A stretch of DNA of 64,000 bases from Phycicoccus sp. (GTDB lineage Bacteria; Actinomycetota; Actinomycetes; Actinomycetales; Dermatophilaceae): NCBI GenBank assembly GCA_017993715.1, contig JAGOME010000001.1:1-64000 (forward strand), in the 5' to 3' direction. The position numbers and the translations under genes were made by a program. The notes below the pieces were generated by a model. It did no database searches. It saw nothing but the letters and a program-made list of their open reading frames with translations, and was not told where the DNA came from. Below, piece by piece: positions 25,719-33,706 of this stretch. Each line of letters opens with the position of its first letter. The first letter of the stretch is position 1.

Positions 25719-26168
25719 CTACATCCCCATCTGGCGGTTGATCGCGGTTGCCCCGATCTCCACCGCGAGGTCGCGCCCAGCGCTACCGAGGTAGGCCGCT
25801 GACTTGCGGAGCCAGCCCTTCCGCTCGGGGTCCGGCTCTCGCTCCGCTGCCTCATCCAGGGCGCTCACGAGGCGGTCTGCGAGGGACTCGGGCGTGGGCC
25901 AAGCCCCGACGGCACGCCGTGCATGGCCCGTTGGTGCGCCGATGAAGATGATGTCTCCGGTCAGCACGCGTTCGAACCTTGAGACGAAGGGCGGGTCCTC
26001 CGAGTCGAGAGCGCGCAAGGCGGCTTGCACCTTGCCTGCCTCGAAGCCCGTGGCGGACTCGATGGCTTCGCGCCCCATGGGGCTCCCGGTCGATTCGTAC
26101 ATGTCGACGATCGCGCGTAGAACGGGGAGGTCTCGGCTGCTCCAGGTCTCATCCATGTCCCCATTCAC
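25719..26168 (-). CDS. Small hypothetical protein, winged-helix-like start
   Basis: This 149-residue protein begins with a region that reads like a winged helix (RDLPVLRAIVDMYESTG, then GREAIESATGFEAGKVQAAL). It ends in an Ala/Glu-rich helical tail with SAGRDLAVEIGATAINRQMG. I do not recognise a family with a known role. The start may be the ATG at residue 1 or at residue 5 (MDETW). It lies alone, facing the AAA ATPase gene tail to tail over 124 bp. A DNA-binding or partner-binding role is possible but unproven. Confidence 0.6.
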   Translation of the reverse strand: MNGDMDETWSSRDLPVLRAIVDMYESTGSPMGREAIESATGFEAGKVQAALRALDSEDPPFVSRFERVLTGDIIFIGAPTGHARRAVGAWPTPESLADRLVSALDEAAEREPDPERKGWLRKSAAYLGSAGRDLAVEIGATAINRQMGM

Positions 26169-26213
26169 GCAGAGACCACTGACAGAGGCGACGACTGCGG
26201 CACCCCAGACAAC

Positions 26214-26473
26214 ATGGCAAGTGGCGACGAGACCCTCGAGCGTGAGGCCCTACCACGTTTGGCCGCTGTGATCGACGAGTTGCGCTACCTCCTCCTATCG
26301 TTCGACGCGGTTGAGCCCCCTTCATGGACGCGCGCTTCTACATCCACGTCTACAACGAGCTGGACCTGGCGGGGCGCACGACTATCGAAGCGTTCGACCG
26401 CGAACGACGAGCACGGATGACCGTCGGGCGGAGTAGGGCGGGTACCGGGACGGGGACGGGGGTCGACGTTTAG
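26214..26473 (+). pseudogene. Small ORF apparently split by a one-base frameshift
   Basis: From ATG 26214 the reading is MASGDETLEREALP... to DAVEPP. The frame then becomes low-complexity (STSTSTTSW). Shifting by one base at the CCCCC run near 26311 restores a protein-like sequence (FMDARFYIHVYNELDLAGR, then TTIEAFDRERRARM) that ends at TAG 26471-26473. The two halves read as one protein of about 85 residues. The break may be a real mutation or a sequencing error in the C-run. No family is recognised. Confidence 0.45.
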
Positions 26474-26559
26474 GGTTGTGAGCAGTGAATACCGGTAACG
26501 GCGACCCACAACTGGCGGACGAGCTGACTACCTGCGGAGATGGGAAAGCAGAGGGATCG

Positions 26560-27333
26560 ATGAGCCAGCAAGCCCCTAGCCGAGGCCAACCGGGCGGCTT
26601 CAAGGTAGGTGTCTACGTCGATGGCTATAACCTCTACTACGGAGGTCGTCGGCAGCTCGGCAAGTCCCCTGGTTGGCGCTGGCTCGACATCCGCGCCCTC
26701 ACACATACTGTCGTTGGCGCTCAGCGAGGCTGGCCTGGCGCCACGATTGACCGGATCATCTATTGCACTGCTCGGATCGATGCTTCGTTGAATCTGCCTG
26801 GACACCAAGAGCAGGACATCTACCTCAAGGCCCTTCTTGCCAGTGGCAGTGTCGATCACATCGAGTACGGCAAGTACATCACCGGTATCCGTAACCGACC
26901 GCTGGCAGTCAAGGGGCAGAAGAAGGGCGACGCACCGGTCGTGGTCACATCGGCCTGGCCTGTCATGGTTCAGTCCACCCTCGGAAACCCGGTCAAGGAT
27001 GCACTATTCATGGTGTCTACTCTCCATCAGGAAGAGAAGGGCACTGACGTCAACGTCGCGAGTCATCTGCTGGTGGACGTGCTCACCAGACGGATCGACG
27101 CGGCGGTGGTGATCTCCAACGACTCGGATCTCAAACTCCCCGTAGATCTGGCCAGACAACGTGTACCGGTCGGTCTGGTGAACCCAGCGGGGGGCTACTT
27201 CGCTGGCGACTTGACTGGCAAGCCGTCGGACGGCGCAGGCAAGCATTGGTGGCGGAAACTTGGGCCGTCAGACTTCCTGAGCCACCAGCTCGCGGACCCT
27301 GTTGGGACCTACGCGAAGCCCTCCCCTTGGTAG
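26560..27333 (+). CDS. NYN-domain (PIN-like) ribonuclease, LabA/DUF88-type
   Basis: This 257-residue protein has the NYN pattern: [16 protein letters not shown] near residues 15-30 supplies the first catalytic Asp, [16 protein letters not shown] the middle acidic site, and [18 protein letters not shown] the last Asp pair. Such PIN-like domains cut RNA with metal help; actinobacterial members are often found in variable regions. I prefer ATG 26560 (AGAGGG 6 nt upstream) over an upstream GTG at 26485. Base composition is visibly less GC-rich than neighbours, suggesting acquisition. A terminator follows at 27383. Confidence 0.82.
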   Translation: MSQQAPSRGQPGGFKVGVYVDGYNLYYGGRRQLGKSPGWRWLDIRALTHTVVGAQRGWPGATIDRIIYCTARIDASLNLPGHQEQDIYLKALLASGSVDHIEYGKYITGIRNRPLAVKGQKKGDAPVVVTSAWPVMVQSTLGNPVKDALFMVSTLHQEEKGTDVNVASHLLVDVLTRRIDAAVVISNDSDLKLPVDLARQRVPVGLVNPAGGYFAGDLTGKPSDGAGKHWWRKLGPSDFLSHQLADPVGTYAKPSPW

Positions 27334-27382
27334 CCGTTGGTTGATTCCTGGGTTGCTCCGGGCTACTCTGGTTACATAACGC

Positions 27383-27413
27383 ACCCGGTCCCTCGTGGGC
27401 CGGGTCTTTCTTT
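27383..27413 (+). terminator. Rho-independent terminator after the NYN gene
   Basis: ACCCGGTCC pairs with GGGCCGGGT (one G-U) around a short loop and is followed by CTTTCTTT. It lies 50 bp after the NYN stop. Confidence 0.7.
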
Positions 27414-27538
27414 GTCGATGCCCCGGGGCCCAGTCACTGCGTCTCAGTATTCGCGGCAGAGCGTGTCTCGGAATTGCTCGGACCTGCGAGGTCGTGTCTC
27501 AAAGTCGTCCACCGCTGACAAGCAGATGTCGCTCCAGA

Positions 27539-27952
27539 TCAGCTCCAGGGATCGATCACCGTGAGCCCCGAGCAGCGCAGGCCCGCGACATCCCTCGTGG
27601 CTACCGCCAGCCCGCGACTGCGGGCTATCGCCGCGATCTGCGCGTCCATCGTGGTGATCGGGGCCCCAAGGTCGCGACGTTCGATGACGATCAGCGCATA
27701 CTCGGCCGCCGCACCCTCGTCGAAGGCCCAGATCCGACCGGCGAGGGACTCGAGGACGCTCGCCACGGCCAGCACGAGGGAGTCGCGCTGACGCCCAACT
27801 GGCAGGGCCTGGACGCCGAGGAGAAGCTCTGCCACGACGGGCGCTGCCGTGCTGAGACCGTGATCCTCAGCCTCAGCTAGCCACGCCAACACTGACGGCG
27901 CCGGCGCGGGCCGGATGAGCTCGGACAGGACATTCGTGTCGAGCAGGATCAC
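27539..27952 (-). CDS. PIN-domain toxin (FitB/VapC-type)
   Basis: This 137-residue PIN ribonuclease has the first Asp in MILLDTNVLSELIRP. The conserved Glu is in VVAELLLGVQALPVGRQR, typical of FitB-like members. The last Asp pair is in ITTMDAQIAAIARSRG and VATRDVAGL. Such toxins cut RNA, often tRNA, when freed from antitoxin. The start overlaps the antitoxin gene by 4 nt, the usual translational coupling of these pairs. All catalytic residues appear present, so it is probably active. Confidence 0.92.
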   Translation of the reverse strand: MILLDTNVLSELIRPAPAPSVLAWLAEAEDHGLSTAAPVVAELLLGVQALPVGRQRDSLVLAVASVLESLAGRIWAFDEGAAAEYALIVIERRDLGAPITTMDAQIAAIARSRGLAVATRDVAGLRCSGLTVIDPWS

Positions 27953-28185
27953 AGGCCAGGGACCTCCGCCGCCTCCTCGCGTCCGGGCAACTCCAGCTCG
28001 ACGCCCCCGGTTGCGCGACGGAACCGCTCCGTCGCTTCGAGCAGGGTGGGCCGTCGCCGAGCGCGGACGTATCCCGTGAGCACCTCTCGCACCTCGGCCT
28101 CCATCGATCGGCCGTTACTCGCCGCGAGGGAACGCAGCGCATCGCGCACGTCATCATCGAGGTCGCGGACGGTGAGTGTAGCCAT
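27949..28185 (-). CDS. Ribbon-helix-helix antitoxin (FitA-type)
   Basis: This 78-residue protein begins MATLTVRDLDDDVRDALR, the beta strand and first helix of a ribbon-helix-helix DNA-binding domain. NGRSMEAEVREVL then completes the second helix. The C-terminal tail would wrap the toxin. It is the first gene of the pair and overlaps the toxin start by 4 nt. A perfect 14-bp palindrome 20 bp upstream is the likely autoregulatory operator. Confidence 0.9.
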   Translation of the reverse strand: MATLTVRDLDDDVRDALRSLAASNGRSMEAEVREVLTGYVRARRRPTLLEATERFRRATGGVELELPGREEAAEVPGL

Positions 28186-28205
28186 GTGTCACCTCGGAAT
28201 GTAAG

Positions 28206-28219
28206 CAATGACGTCATTG
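28206..28219. promoter_or_regulatory. Operator palindrome of the toxin-antitoxin pair
   Basis: CAATGACGTCATTG is a perfect 14-bp palindrome 21-34 bp upstream of the antitoxin start. Ribbon-helix-helix antitoxins bind such short palindromes to repress their own operon, so this is a strong operator candidate. Confidence 0.7.
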
Positions 28220-28370
28220 ACAGCATACTGCATGGTGTCGGCGTGATCTACCGACAAGGCCGAACGCCCATCAGGTCTCAGATCCCTGCGCCGAACGCTG
28301 CCGGACCCGCCGACGGCACGCCTCCCCCGCGTCGGCGGACCCTGTCGGATCGCGCTGCTTGGATAGTCGG

Positions 28371-28775
28371 ATGCACCGGATCGTTATCGGAGCGCTCGTG
28401 CGCGACCGTCAGGTCCTGCTCGCGCTGCGCAGTCCGAGCAAGCACGCAAACCCCGGCGTGTGGGACCTGCCCGGCGGGCACGTCGAGGCGGACGAGTCGG
28501 AGCTGGCGGCCCTGGCGAGAGAGCTTCACGAGGAGCTCGGCGTGCAGATTGCCCCGTCCTCGGCGCTGCCCTTGGCCCGCGTCGACACCGGTCCCGCTGA
28601 CGACAAGGCGAGCATCAGCGCCTGGCTCGTCCGGGATTGGCTGGGGATGCCGGCCAATCTGGCATCCGACGAACACGACGAGATCGCGTGGTTCGACCTC
28701 GACGACCTGCCGCCACTTGCGCACCCCCCGGTCCACGCGGCTCTGATCGCGGCAGGCGCGCCTCCCCGCCCCTGA
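28371..28775 (+). CDS. NUDIX hydrolase
   Basis: This 134-residue protein carries a complete Nudix box, GGHVEADESELAALARELHE followed by ELGV, near residues 36-58. The box coordinates metal and cleaves nucleoside-diphosphate-linked compounds. The flanking VLLALRSPSKHANPGVWDLP resembles MutT-like 8-oxo-dGTP or ADP-ribose pyrophosphatases, but the substrate cannot be read from sequence. I chose ATG 28371 (MHRIVIGALVR) over a TTG 12 nt upstream. The gene stands alone and converges on the YjbR-like gene. Confidence 0.88.
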   Translation: MHRIVIGALVRDRQVLLALRSPSKHANPGVWDLPGGHVEADESELAALARELHEELGVQIAPSSALPLARVDTGPADDKASISAWLVRDWLGMPANLASDEHDEIAWFDLDDLPPLAHPPVHAALIAAGAPPRP

Positions 28776-28805
28776 CCCGACACCACCACGCACCATCACG
28801 GCGGG

Positions 28806-29330
28806 TCATCCCAGATCCAGCGCGCTCCTGGCACGGCACAGGACCGACGAACGGCATTCGGAATGCCGTGCCACGCACGACCGCGGACCGGCCTGGCCGG
28901 CTTTGCCGTGCCGACGGAGCTGCTCCGAGAGGGAGGCATCAGTCATGGCTGGCCCGTTGCCCCGGCTGTCCTCATTCAGCCAACCCTCGTTGCTGGCGTC
29001 GAACGCGCGGGAGACCTTGCGCGGGACCACCATGCGCCAGGCGTCGATCACGAGCTCGCGGGCTTCAGCCGGATCGAGCGCATCTAACTCTGCCTCAACC
29101 CAGTTGAAGCGCAGGTCCGTGGCGGACGGCATCCGGAATGCCGTCGGGTTGCTGGCGATGAATGCCGCCCGCTCCTCCTTGGGGAACGCGAACCCCATGA
29201 CCGTCTCGTCCGCGGAGAAGGCGACATACACGATCTGCCCCACCCGGAACTTCAAGCGATCCCGGACATACACCTCATAGGAGCGCTCCAAACTCGACCC
29301 GAGGTGGCGCACATCATCGAGGTCAGCCAC
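28806..29330 (-). CDS. MmcQ/YjbR-family protein with C-terminal extension
   Basis: Residues 1-115 of this 174-residue protein match the YjbR/DUF1801-like fold: YVAFSADETVMGFAFPKEER, then RFNWVEAELDALDPAEARELVIDAWRMVVPRKV. This is a small CyaY-like fold family of unknown biochemical role. The remaining 59 residues (GWLNEDS to the stop) are not part of the usual family and look like read-through of low-constraint DNA, including a head-to-head CGGCATTC pair. The start is GTG 29330. It may have lost its original stop codon. It faces the NUDIX gene 30 bp away. Confidence 0.72.
   Translation of the reverse strand: MADLDDVRHLGSSLERSYEVYVRDRLKFRVGQIVYVAFSADETVMGFAFPKEERAAFIASNPTAFRMPSATDLRFNWVEAELDALDPAEARELVIDAWRMVVPRKVSRAFDASNEGWLNEDSRGNGPAMTDASLSEQLRRHGKAGQAGPRSCVARHSECRSSVLCRARSALDLG
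28852..28870. repeat. Head-to-head pair of the CGGCATTC octamer (hairpin)
   Basis: ACGGCATTC-G-GAATGCCGT is a perfect inverted repeat with 9-bp arms and a one-base spacer, formed by two opposed copies of the window-wide octamer. It lies just after the NUDIX stop, inside the C-terminal extension of the opposing gene. The position is similar to that of paired uptake sequences acting as terminators in other bacteria. Confidence 0.7.
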
Positions 29331-29413
29331 TCCGATCCCCCTGCCCCGTAGCGATTCTTGGCCGCCTGCGGAGTTCGCAGAGCGGGGGAGGATGCCGTCC
29401 CATCACTCCTGCT

Positions 29414-30108
29414 TCACCTCCGACGTTCGGCGCAAACTACCCCTCGATTGCCCTCTTGATCAGCGATGACGACAAGCCCGGGCGCATGGCTGTCATCGAC
29501 CACGACACCACCGGCCGCCACCGCGGCGGCGATCCGTGCCCGATCCAGCTCGGGCGCCAGATAGACCTTGACATGGAACCCCTGCGGCGAATCCCCGTCG
29601 GGCGGGGCGTCCCCAAACCACAGGTTCGGCACCCGGCCCGTGGCATCGCGGATCTCATCACCGGGCGTCCCACGGCCCTGGGCCTCGGCGTCCTCGGTCA
29701 GCAGTGCAGCCCACACCGGGGAACCACCGCTGAGTCCGCGACGTCAAGGCCCAGCTCGATATCACCGGCGGAGGAGGGGTCGGGAGTCAGCCAGTGATCG
29801 GCCGCGATCTGCGTGATCCGGCGGGCCAGGTCGACATCCTCCTGGGTTACCCACTGGACGACACGTTCGGTCCCCTCGTCACCGCGATTAATGTCATCGT
29901 CGCTGACCAACGTGAGGTCGACATAACCCTGGCCCATCGACACCCGCAGGTGGTCGCCAACGGCTTCCGCCGCGTCGCCAATCGCGACGAGAAACCCTGC
30001 GCCAGAGCCGAAGTCATCGACCAGATAGCGGGCGTGCAACCCCTGGGCAAGCTTGCGCCAGTCGGTCAGGTTGGCCTCGGCAATCTGGGCGCCCCGCAGC
30101 ATGTCCAT
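29414..30108 (-). pseudogene. Pterin-dehydratase-like/VOC two-domain protein, split by a frameshift
   Basis: Two minus-strand frames read as one protein. From ATG 30108 the first half (WRKLAQGLHARYLVDDFGSG; ERVVQWVTQEDVDLARR) resembles the pterin-4a-carbinolamine dehydratase-like domain found in actinobacterial VOC proteins, and reaches GLDVADSAVV. The second half continues in another frame from WAALLTEDAEAQGRGTP through PNLWFGD, FHVKVYLAPE and VVVDDS to VIADQEGNRG, a glyoxalase/VOC domain. Adding one base at the CCCC run near 29717-29721 joins them as ADSAVV-APVWAALL, the order expected of the intact family. This is either a recent inactivating deletion or a sequencing error. Confidence 0.75.
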
Positions 30109-30173
30109 GCCCAAAGAACCTAGCCTGGATCGTGGCGCGAGGGCACGGCAGCCGACACCCTTACGATCTGACG

Positions 30174-30809
30174 ATGAGCCATTTCGACGACCGCGCCGCC
30201 ACCTGGGACGACGATCCCACACACACGCAGCGGGCCGCGGCTATCGTCGCCGCGCTCCGCGCCCACGTTTCACTCACACCCCAGACCACGGTGCTCGAGG
30301 TCGGCGCCGGCACTGGCGCCATCGGTCGCAGCCTCGCCCCCGTCGTGCAGTCCGTGACGTTGCTCGACGCCTCAGCCGGCATGACGAATGTCGCCCGGCA
30401 ACGGATCGAGGAGGCCGGCCTGACGAACGTCACCGCGGTCCACGGTGAACTCGATGCGCCTCTGGGACAGCGCTTCGACCTTATCGTCGGCTCGCTCATG
30501 CTCCACCACGTCGACGACATTCCCGGCGCCCTCGTCCGGCTCGCTGACCTCCTCGCCGAAGGCGGCACGCTGGCCATCGCCGACCTCGATGAGGACGTCA
30601 CCCGCGAGTTCCACGACGAGGGTTTCGCCGGGCACCACGGCTTCTCCCGGGAGAGCCTGGGCGCCGACCTGACCGCCGCCGGCCTGACCGACCTGCGTTG
30701 GAGCGCGGCATTCGACATGCCCAAGACCACTGCCTCGGGCCACACCCGCATCTTCCCGGTCTTCCTCGTCACCGCATCGGCCGCTCACACAACGGTGGGC
30801 GACCCGTGA
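30174..30809 (+). CDS. Class I SAM-dependent methyltransferase
   Basis: This 211-residue protein has the SAM-binding motif VLEVGAGTGAIG near residues 40-51. An acidic residue ends strand two (VTLLDASAGM), and the post-motif region FDLIVGSLMLHHVDD is typical of small-molecule methyltransferases of the UbiE/Methyltransf_25 type. HDEGFAGHHGFSRESL follows. I chose ATG 30174 (MSHFDDRAATWDDD), the usual family start. The substrate is unknown. It ends in a bidirectional terminator shared with the opposing lipoprotein gene. Confidence 0.87.
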   Translation: MSHFDDRAATWDDDPTHTQRAAAIVAALRAHVSLTPQTTVLEVGAGTGAIGRSLAPVVQSVTLLDASAGMTNVARQRIEEAGLTNVTAVHGELDAPLGQRFDLIVGSLMLHHVDDIPGALVRLADLLAEGGTLAIADLDEDVTREFHDEGFAGHHGFSRESLGADLTAAGLTDLRWSAAFDMPKTTASGHTRIFPVFLVTASAAHTTVGDP

Positions 30810-30825
30810 CCCGGATCGCCCACCG
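30793..30825. terminator. Bidirectional terminator stem-loop
   Basis: CGGTGGGCGA and TCGCCCACCG form perfect 10-bp arms around a 13-base loop, between the convergent methyltransferase and lipoprotein genes. The left arm overlaps the end of the methyltransferase. Confidence 0.65.
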
Positions 30826-30835
30826 CCGCTGGAGG

Positions 30836-32101
30836 TCAGTGTGAGGACAGTTGGCTCGCCGACGTGATCGCAGTCCCGTTGGCGGTCAGGGTGGCATTCT
30901 CAAAGGTGATCTGACCATTGGCGTCGACCGCCCCACTGCCCCGACCCGACTGACTGGTCACCGTGATGGTGCCGCCGGTGATGCTCACCGAGCCGTTGGC
31001 GTCGAGGCCGTCGCTGCCCGCCGCGACGGTGAGGGTGCCGGCACTGATGGCCAGAAGCGAGCCGTCGTCGCCCTCAGTGCCCCCGGCCTGCGTCCCCAGC
31101 GTCGTGTTGATGCCGTCGTCGGAGGCGGTGATCGAGACCGTGCCGCCGCTGATGGTCACGTTCGCCGACTCCAGGCCCTCCGCCGATCGCGCCACCGTCA
31201 GCTCCCCGCGACTGACCTCGACGGCTTGGGCGGCATCGATCCCGTCCGAGCCGGCATCGAGCGTCACGGCGCCGCCACTGATGAGCACCCAACCGCGGTC
31301 GGCGTCGTCGGCGTTGTCCGAGGTGATCGCGTCCCCACCGGCGGTCACCGCGACCGTCCCATCAAGGACGGAGACGTAGTCCTTGCCCCGAATGCCGTCG
31401 TCCGTCGCCTGCGCCGTGATGGTGCCGCCCGCGATGACCAAGCCATCGCTGGAGTTGATCGCATCGTTGGTGTTGCCGGTGACAGTGAGCGAACCCGTGC
31501 CGGCGATGGTGAGGTCGGCGGCGGAGGCGAGCGCAGCCACTGGGGTGGCGTCGTCGGCCACGGTGTAGCCGGAGCCGTCAGTCAGAGCATTGGTCGTGTT
31601 GGCGGCGAGGCTGATGGTCACCTCGTCCGCGGTGGTCACCGCGACAGCAGGGCCGGTGGAGTTGGTGATGGTGACGCCATCGAGGATCAGGGTCACGCTC
31701 TGGTCGTCCGGTGCGGCGACAACAACCTGTCCGTCGCTCAGCGTGCCGGATAGCCGGTAGACGCCACCCTGCGTGATCGTGATCGTGTCACCGCTGACGC
31801 TCACGCCGCTCGCACTCGAGGCGGACGCGCTATCGGCGAGCGTGACGACCTGCTCCTCCGAGGCGTCCCAGGTGAGGTCGTCGTCGTCGAAGTGGGTATC
31901 GATGCTCGCCAGCGCGCCGACTGGCGCGGCGACGGTGGAGGTCACGGCGGCGGCATTCTCGGCGGTTGTGCTCGTCGTGACAGTGCCTGCGTTCGAGACA
32001 TCCGAGCTGGTCGAGGTCACGGAGGCGGTGCCGCAGGCGGCCAGCGCCAGCGTGGCAGCGATGGTCGCGGCGACGGCGTGGCGGCGAAGGTTGCGGATCA
32101 T
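30836..32101 (-). CDS. Carbohydrate-binding-domain (DUF4353-like) lipoprotein
   Basis: This 421-residue protein starts MIRNLRRHAVAATIAATLAL and reaches the lipobox LAACG, so it is a lipoprotein on the outer face of the membrane. AAGGAG lies 7 nt before ATG 32101, which rules out the longer upstream frame. A Ser/Thr-rich spacer precedes repeated strand-turn units such as ATDDGIRGKD, GSDGIDAAQ, ASDDGINTT and GSDGLDANG, characteristic of the DUF4353 carbohydrate-binding beta-helix domain. It is likely to bind polysaccharide or scaffold the surface. No enzyme domain is visible. It stands alone between terminator and promoter. Confidence 0.88.
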   Translation of the reverse strand: MIRNLRRHAVAATIAATLALAACGTASVTSTSSDVSNAGTVTTSTTAENAAAVTSTVAAPVGALASIDTHFDDDDLTWDASEEQVVTLADSASASSASGVSVSGDTITITQGGVYRLSGTLSDGQVVVAAPDDQSVTLILDGVTITNSTGPAVAVTTADEVTISLAANTTNALTDGSGYTVADDATPVAALASAADLTIAGTGSLTVTGNTNDAINSSDGLVIAGGTITAQATDDGIRGKDYVSVLDGTVAVTAGGDAITSDNADDADRGWVLISGGAVTLDAGSDGIDAAQAVEVSRGELTVARSAEGLESANVTISGGTVSITASDDGINTTLGTQAGGTEGDDGSLLAISAGTLTVAAGSDGLDANGSVSITGGTITVTSQSGRGSGAVDANGQITFENATLTANGTAITSASQLSSH

Positions 32102-32173
32102 GGTGGAGCTCCTTAGAGGGAAAGTCGTGATCGGAATAGCCATGACCTTCCCTGCCCTACCTAGGCAGGCCGC

Positions 32174-32752
32174 ATGCCCCCGCTGGCCGCTTCCTGTGAG
32201 TGCACTTTCGGCCTCTGGGGCTCGCCTGGTCCACGTCCGCGGCCCGACGTCAGCTCGTGCCCGACGCGGTCCTCCTCGGCTGGGGATGCCGTCGAGCGCG
32301 CCTGGGTTGGCACCATGCAGCGGGTGGCGGCGATGCCCACCGGCACGGTCGACGCGAGCGTCGATGGCGAGTGGTCCTTCGCTCAGACCCTGCGACATCT
32401 GGTGATGGCAACGGATACCTGGCTGGGCAAAGCCGTTCTGCGAGTTGTGGATCCATACCACCCCATCGGCCAGCCCTATGACAACGCCGGGGACAGCGCC
32501 GCCTTCGACGAGGACACCTTCTCCACCGAGAAGCCATCGTTCGACGAGGTGCTGCGCGTGCGTGCCGAGCGACAAGCCATGATGCGTGACTTCCTCGCCG
32601 CTACGACGGCACAGGAGCTGGTCGAGCCGCGCCGCAACCCCCACGCGCCCGACCACGAGAAGAGCGTGCTCTCGTGCCTGCACACGGTCCTCGAGGAGGA
32701 GTGGGAGCACCACCGCTATGCCGTGCGCGACCTCGAGGCGCTCACTCTCTAG
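32174..32752 (+). CDS. DinB-family protein
   Basis: The DinB four-helix pattern begins at about residue 42 and includes DGEWSFAQTLRHLVMATDTW and HTVLEEEWEHHRYAVRDLEA, with His residues placed to bind metal. DinB proteins include thiol transferases (mycothiol- or bacillithiol-dependent), but many have no assigned role. The first 40 residues (ECTFGLWGSPGPRPRPDVSS) do not look like the usual start and could reflect a lost or frameshifted N-terminus. The start at ATG 32174 is therefore uncertain. It diverges from the lipoprotein gene. Confidence 0.72.
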   Translation: MPPLAASCECTFGLWGSPGPRPRPDVSSCPTRSSSAGDAVERAWVGTMQRVAAMPTGTVDASVDGEWSFAQTLRHLVMATDTWLGKAVLRVVDPYHPIGQPYDNAGDSAAFDEDTFSTEKPSFDEVLRVRAERQAMMRDFLAATTAQELVEPRRNPHAPDHEKSVLSCLHTVLEEEWEHHRYAVRDLEALTL

Positions 32753-32926
32753 CCCGCGATGGAGCCACGTCTGGAGCGGTATCTGGTGCGAGTGGTGCGC
32801 ACATCCGACCACATTACGGATCACTTACGTGGGCAACCGCAGGCTCGTGGCGGGGACACGTTAAGGCTCAAGATCTGCCCAGTTGCTGACGGATCGGCAA
32901 CGCAAGCAGACGGAAGAAGGAGAGAC

Positions 32927-33499
32927 ATGACGATTCGTCGAACCCTTAGCGTGGTGGCTGTCGCCGCCTTGCTCAGCGGCATCACTGGTGCCGCGAGCGC
33001 CCAGGCTCGAGGCTATGACAAGGCAGGACCCAGCACCTCTGCCACCCGCGGGGCGACCACCGTCGACCGGCGCGCAGGCGGAGGCGGCGGCAGCACGACG
33101 GGCGGAACAGGCACGACCATTCCGACAGCCCCAGCGCCACCCGTTGCCTCGAACCCGTTCCCCGGGTTCGCGAGCCTGAGCCCCGCGCCGGGGGCCACCC
33201 GGGTTGCCCTCAACGTGCGCGCCTTGCTGCAGTTCACGGCCTACCCCACCAACGCCAGCGCAGCGACCATTGTCGTCACCGACCCGGCGGGCGTCCGCGT
33301 GCCGATGGAGATCTACCCCTACCCCGTCTACGGAGGGGCGGCCCCGCAGAACGTGGTTGTCGTTCAGCCCGCGGGCACGTCGACCCTGCGCGCCAACACG
33401 ACCTATCGAGTCACGGCAACCGGGATTGTCCTCCAGAACGGAGTGGCTGTGCCCCGAGCCAGCTGGACGTTCACGACCGGGACCGGCTGGCAGTACTGA
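32927..33499 (+). CDS. Secreted protein with an Ig-like (Big_5/SbsA-type) domain
   Basis: This 190-residue protein has a clear signal peptide (MTIRRTLSVVAVAALLSGIT to ASAQA) and a GAAGGAG ribosome-binding site 6 nt before ATG 32927. A low-complexity Gly/Ser/Thr/Pro linker follows (residues about 35-80). The C-terminal 100 residues have a Big_5-like pattern, SPAPGATRVALNVRALLQF to LRANTTYRVTATGIV, ending WTFTTGTGW. It is exported and probably free or loosely wall-bound, since no sorting signal is seen. Its function is unknown. Confidence 0.85.
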   Translation: MTIRRTLSVVAVAALLSGITGAASAQARGYDKAGPSTSATRGATTVDRRAGGGGGSTTGGTGTTIPTAPAPPVASNPFPGFASLSPAPGATRVALNVRALLQFTAYPTNASAATIVVTDPAGVRVPMEIYPYPVYGGAAPQNVVVVQPAGTSTLRANTTYRVTATGIVLQNGVAVPRASWTFTTGTGWQY

Positions 33500-33512
33500 C
33501 GCCATCGAGCCC

Positions 33513-33544
33513 GCCGGCCGTGCCGCTCTTGCGGGGCGGCCGGC
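33513..33544 (+). terminator. Terminator-like hairpin after the Ig-like gene
   Basis: GCCGGCCGTGCCGC pairs with GCGGGGCGGCCGGC (12 of 14 positions) around a TCTT loop, 14 bp after the stop. No T-run follows. Confidence 0.55.
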
Positions 33545-33706
33545 TCGTCGCTGCGGGACGGCATTCGTGGATGATCGAAATCAGCCGCCCGCCCCACCGT
33601 TGATCCCCATGTTGCCCAGCCAGTGTTGTCCACTCTGCCCATCCGCGACCGCGGGAGGGCACTGTGCACATGGCGCCGCGGCTCCTCGCGCGTTTGACTC
33701 CTGACC

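Noticed and set aside
24452-28852. Octamer-free gap as firm proof of horizontal transfer
   Set aside because: At about 0.86 copies per kb, one gap of 4-5 kb in 64 kb is expected by chance; similar gaps exist at 16.3-21.7 and 54.5-58.7 kb in ordinary regions.
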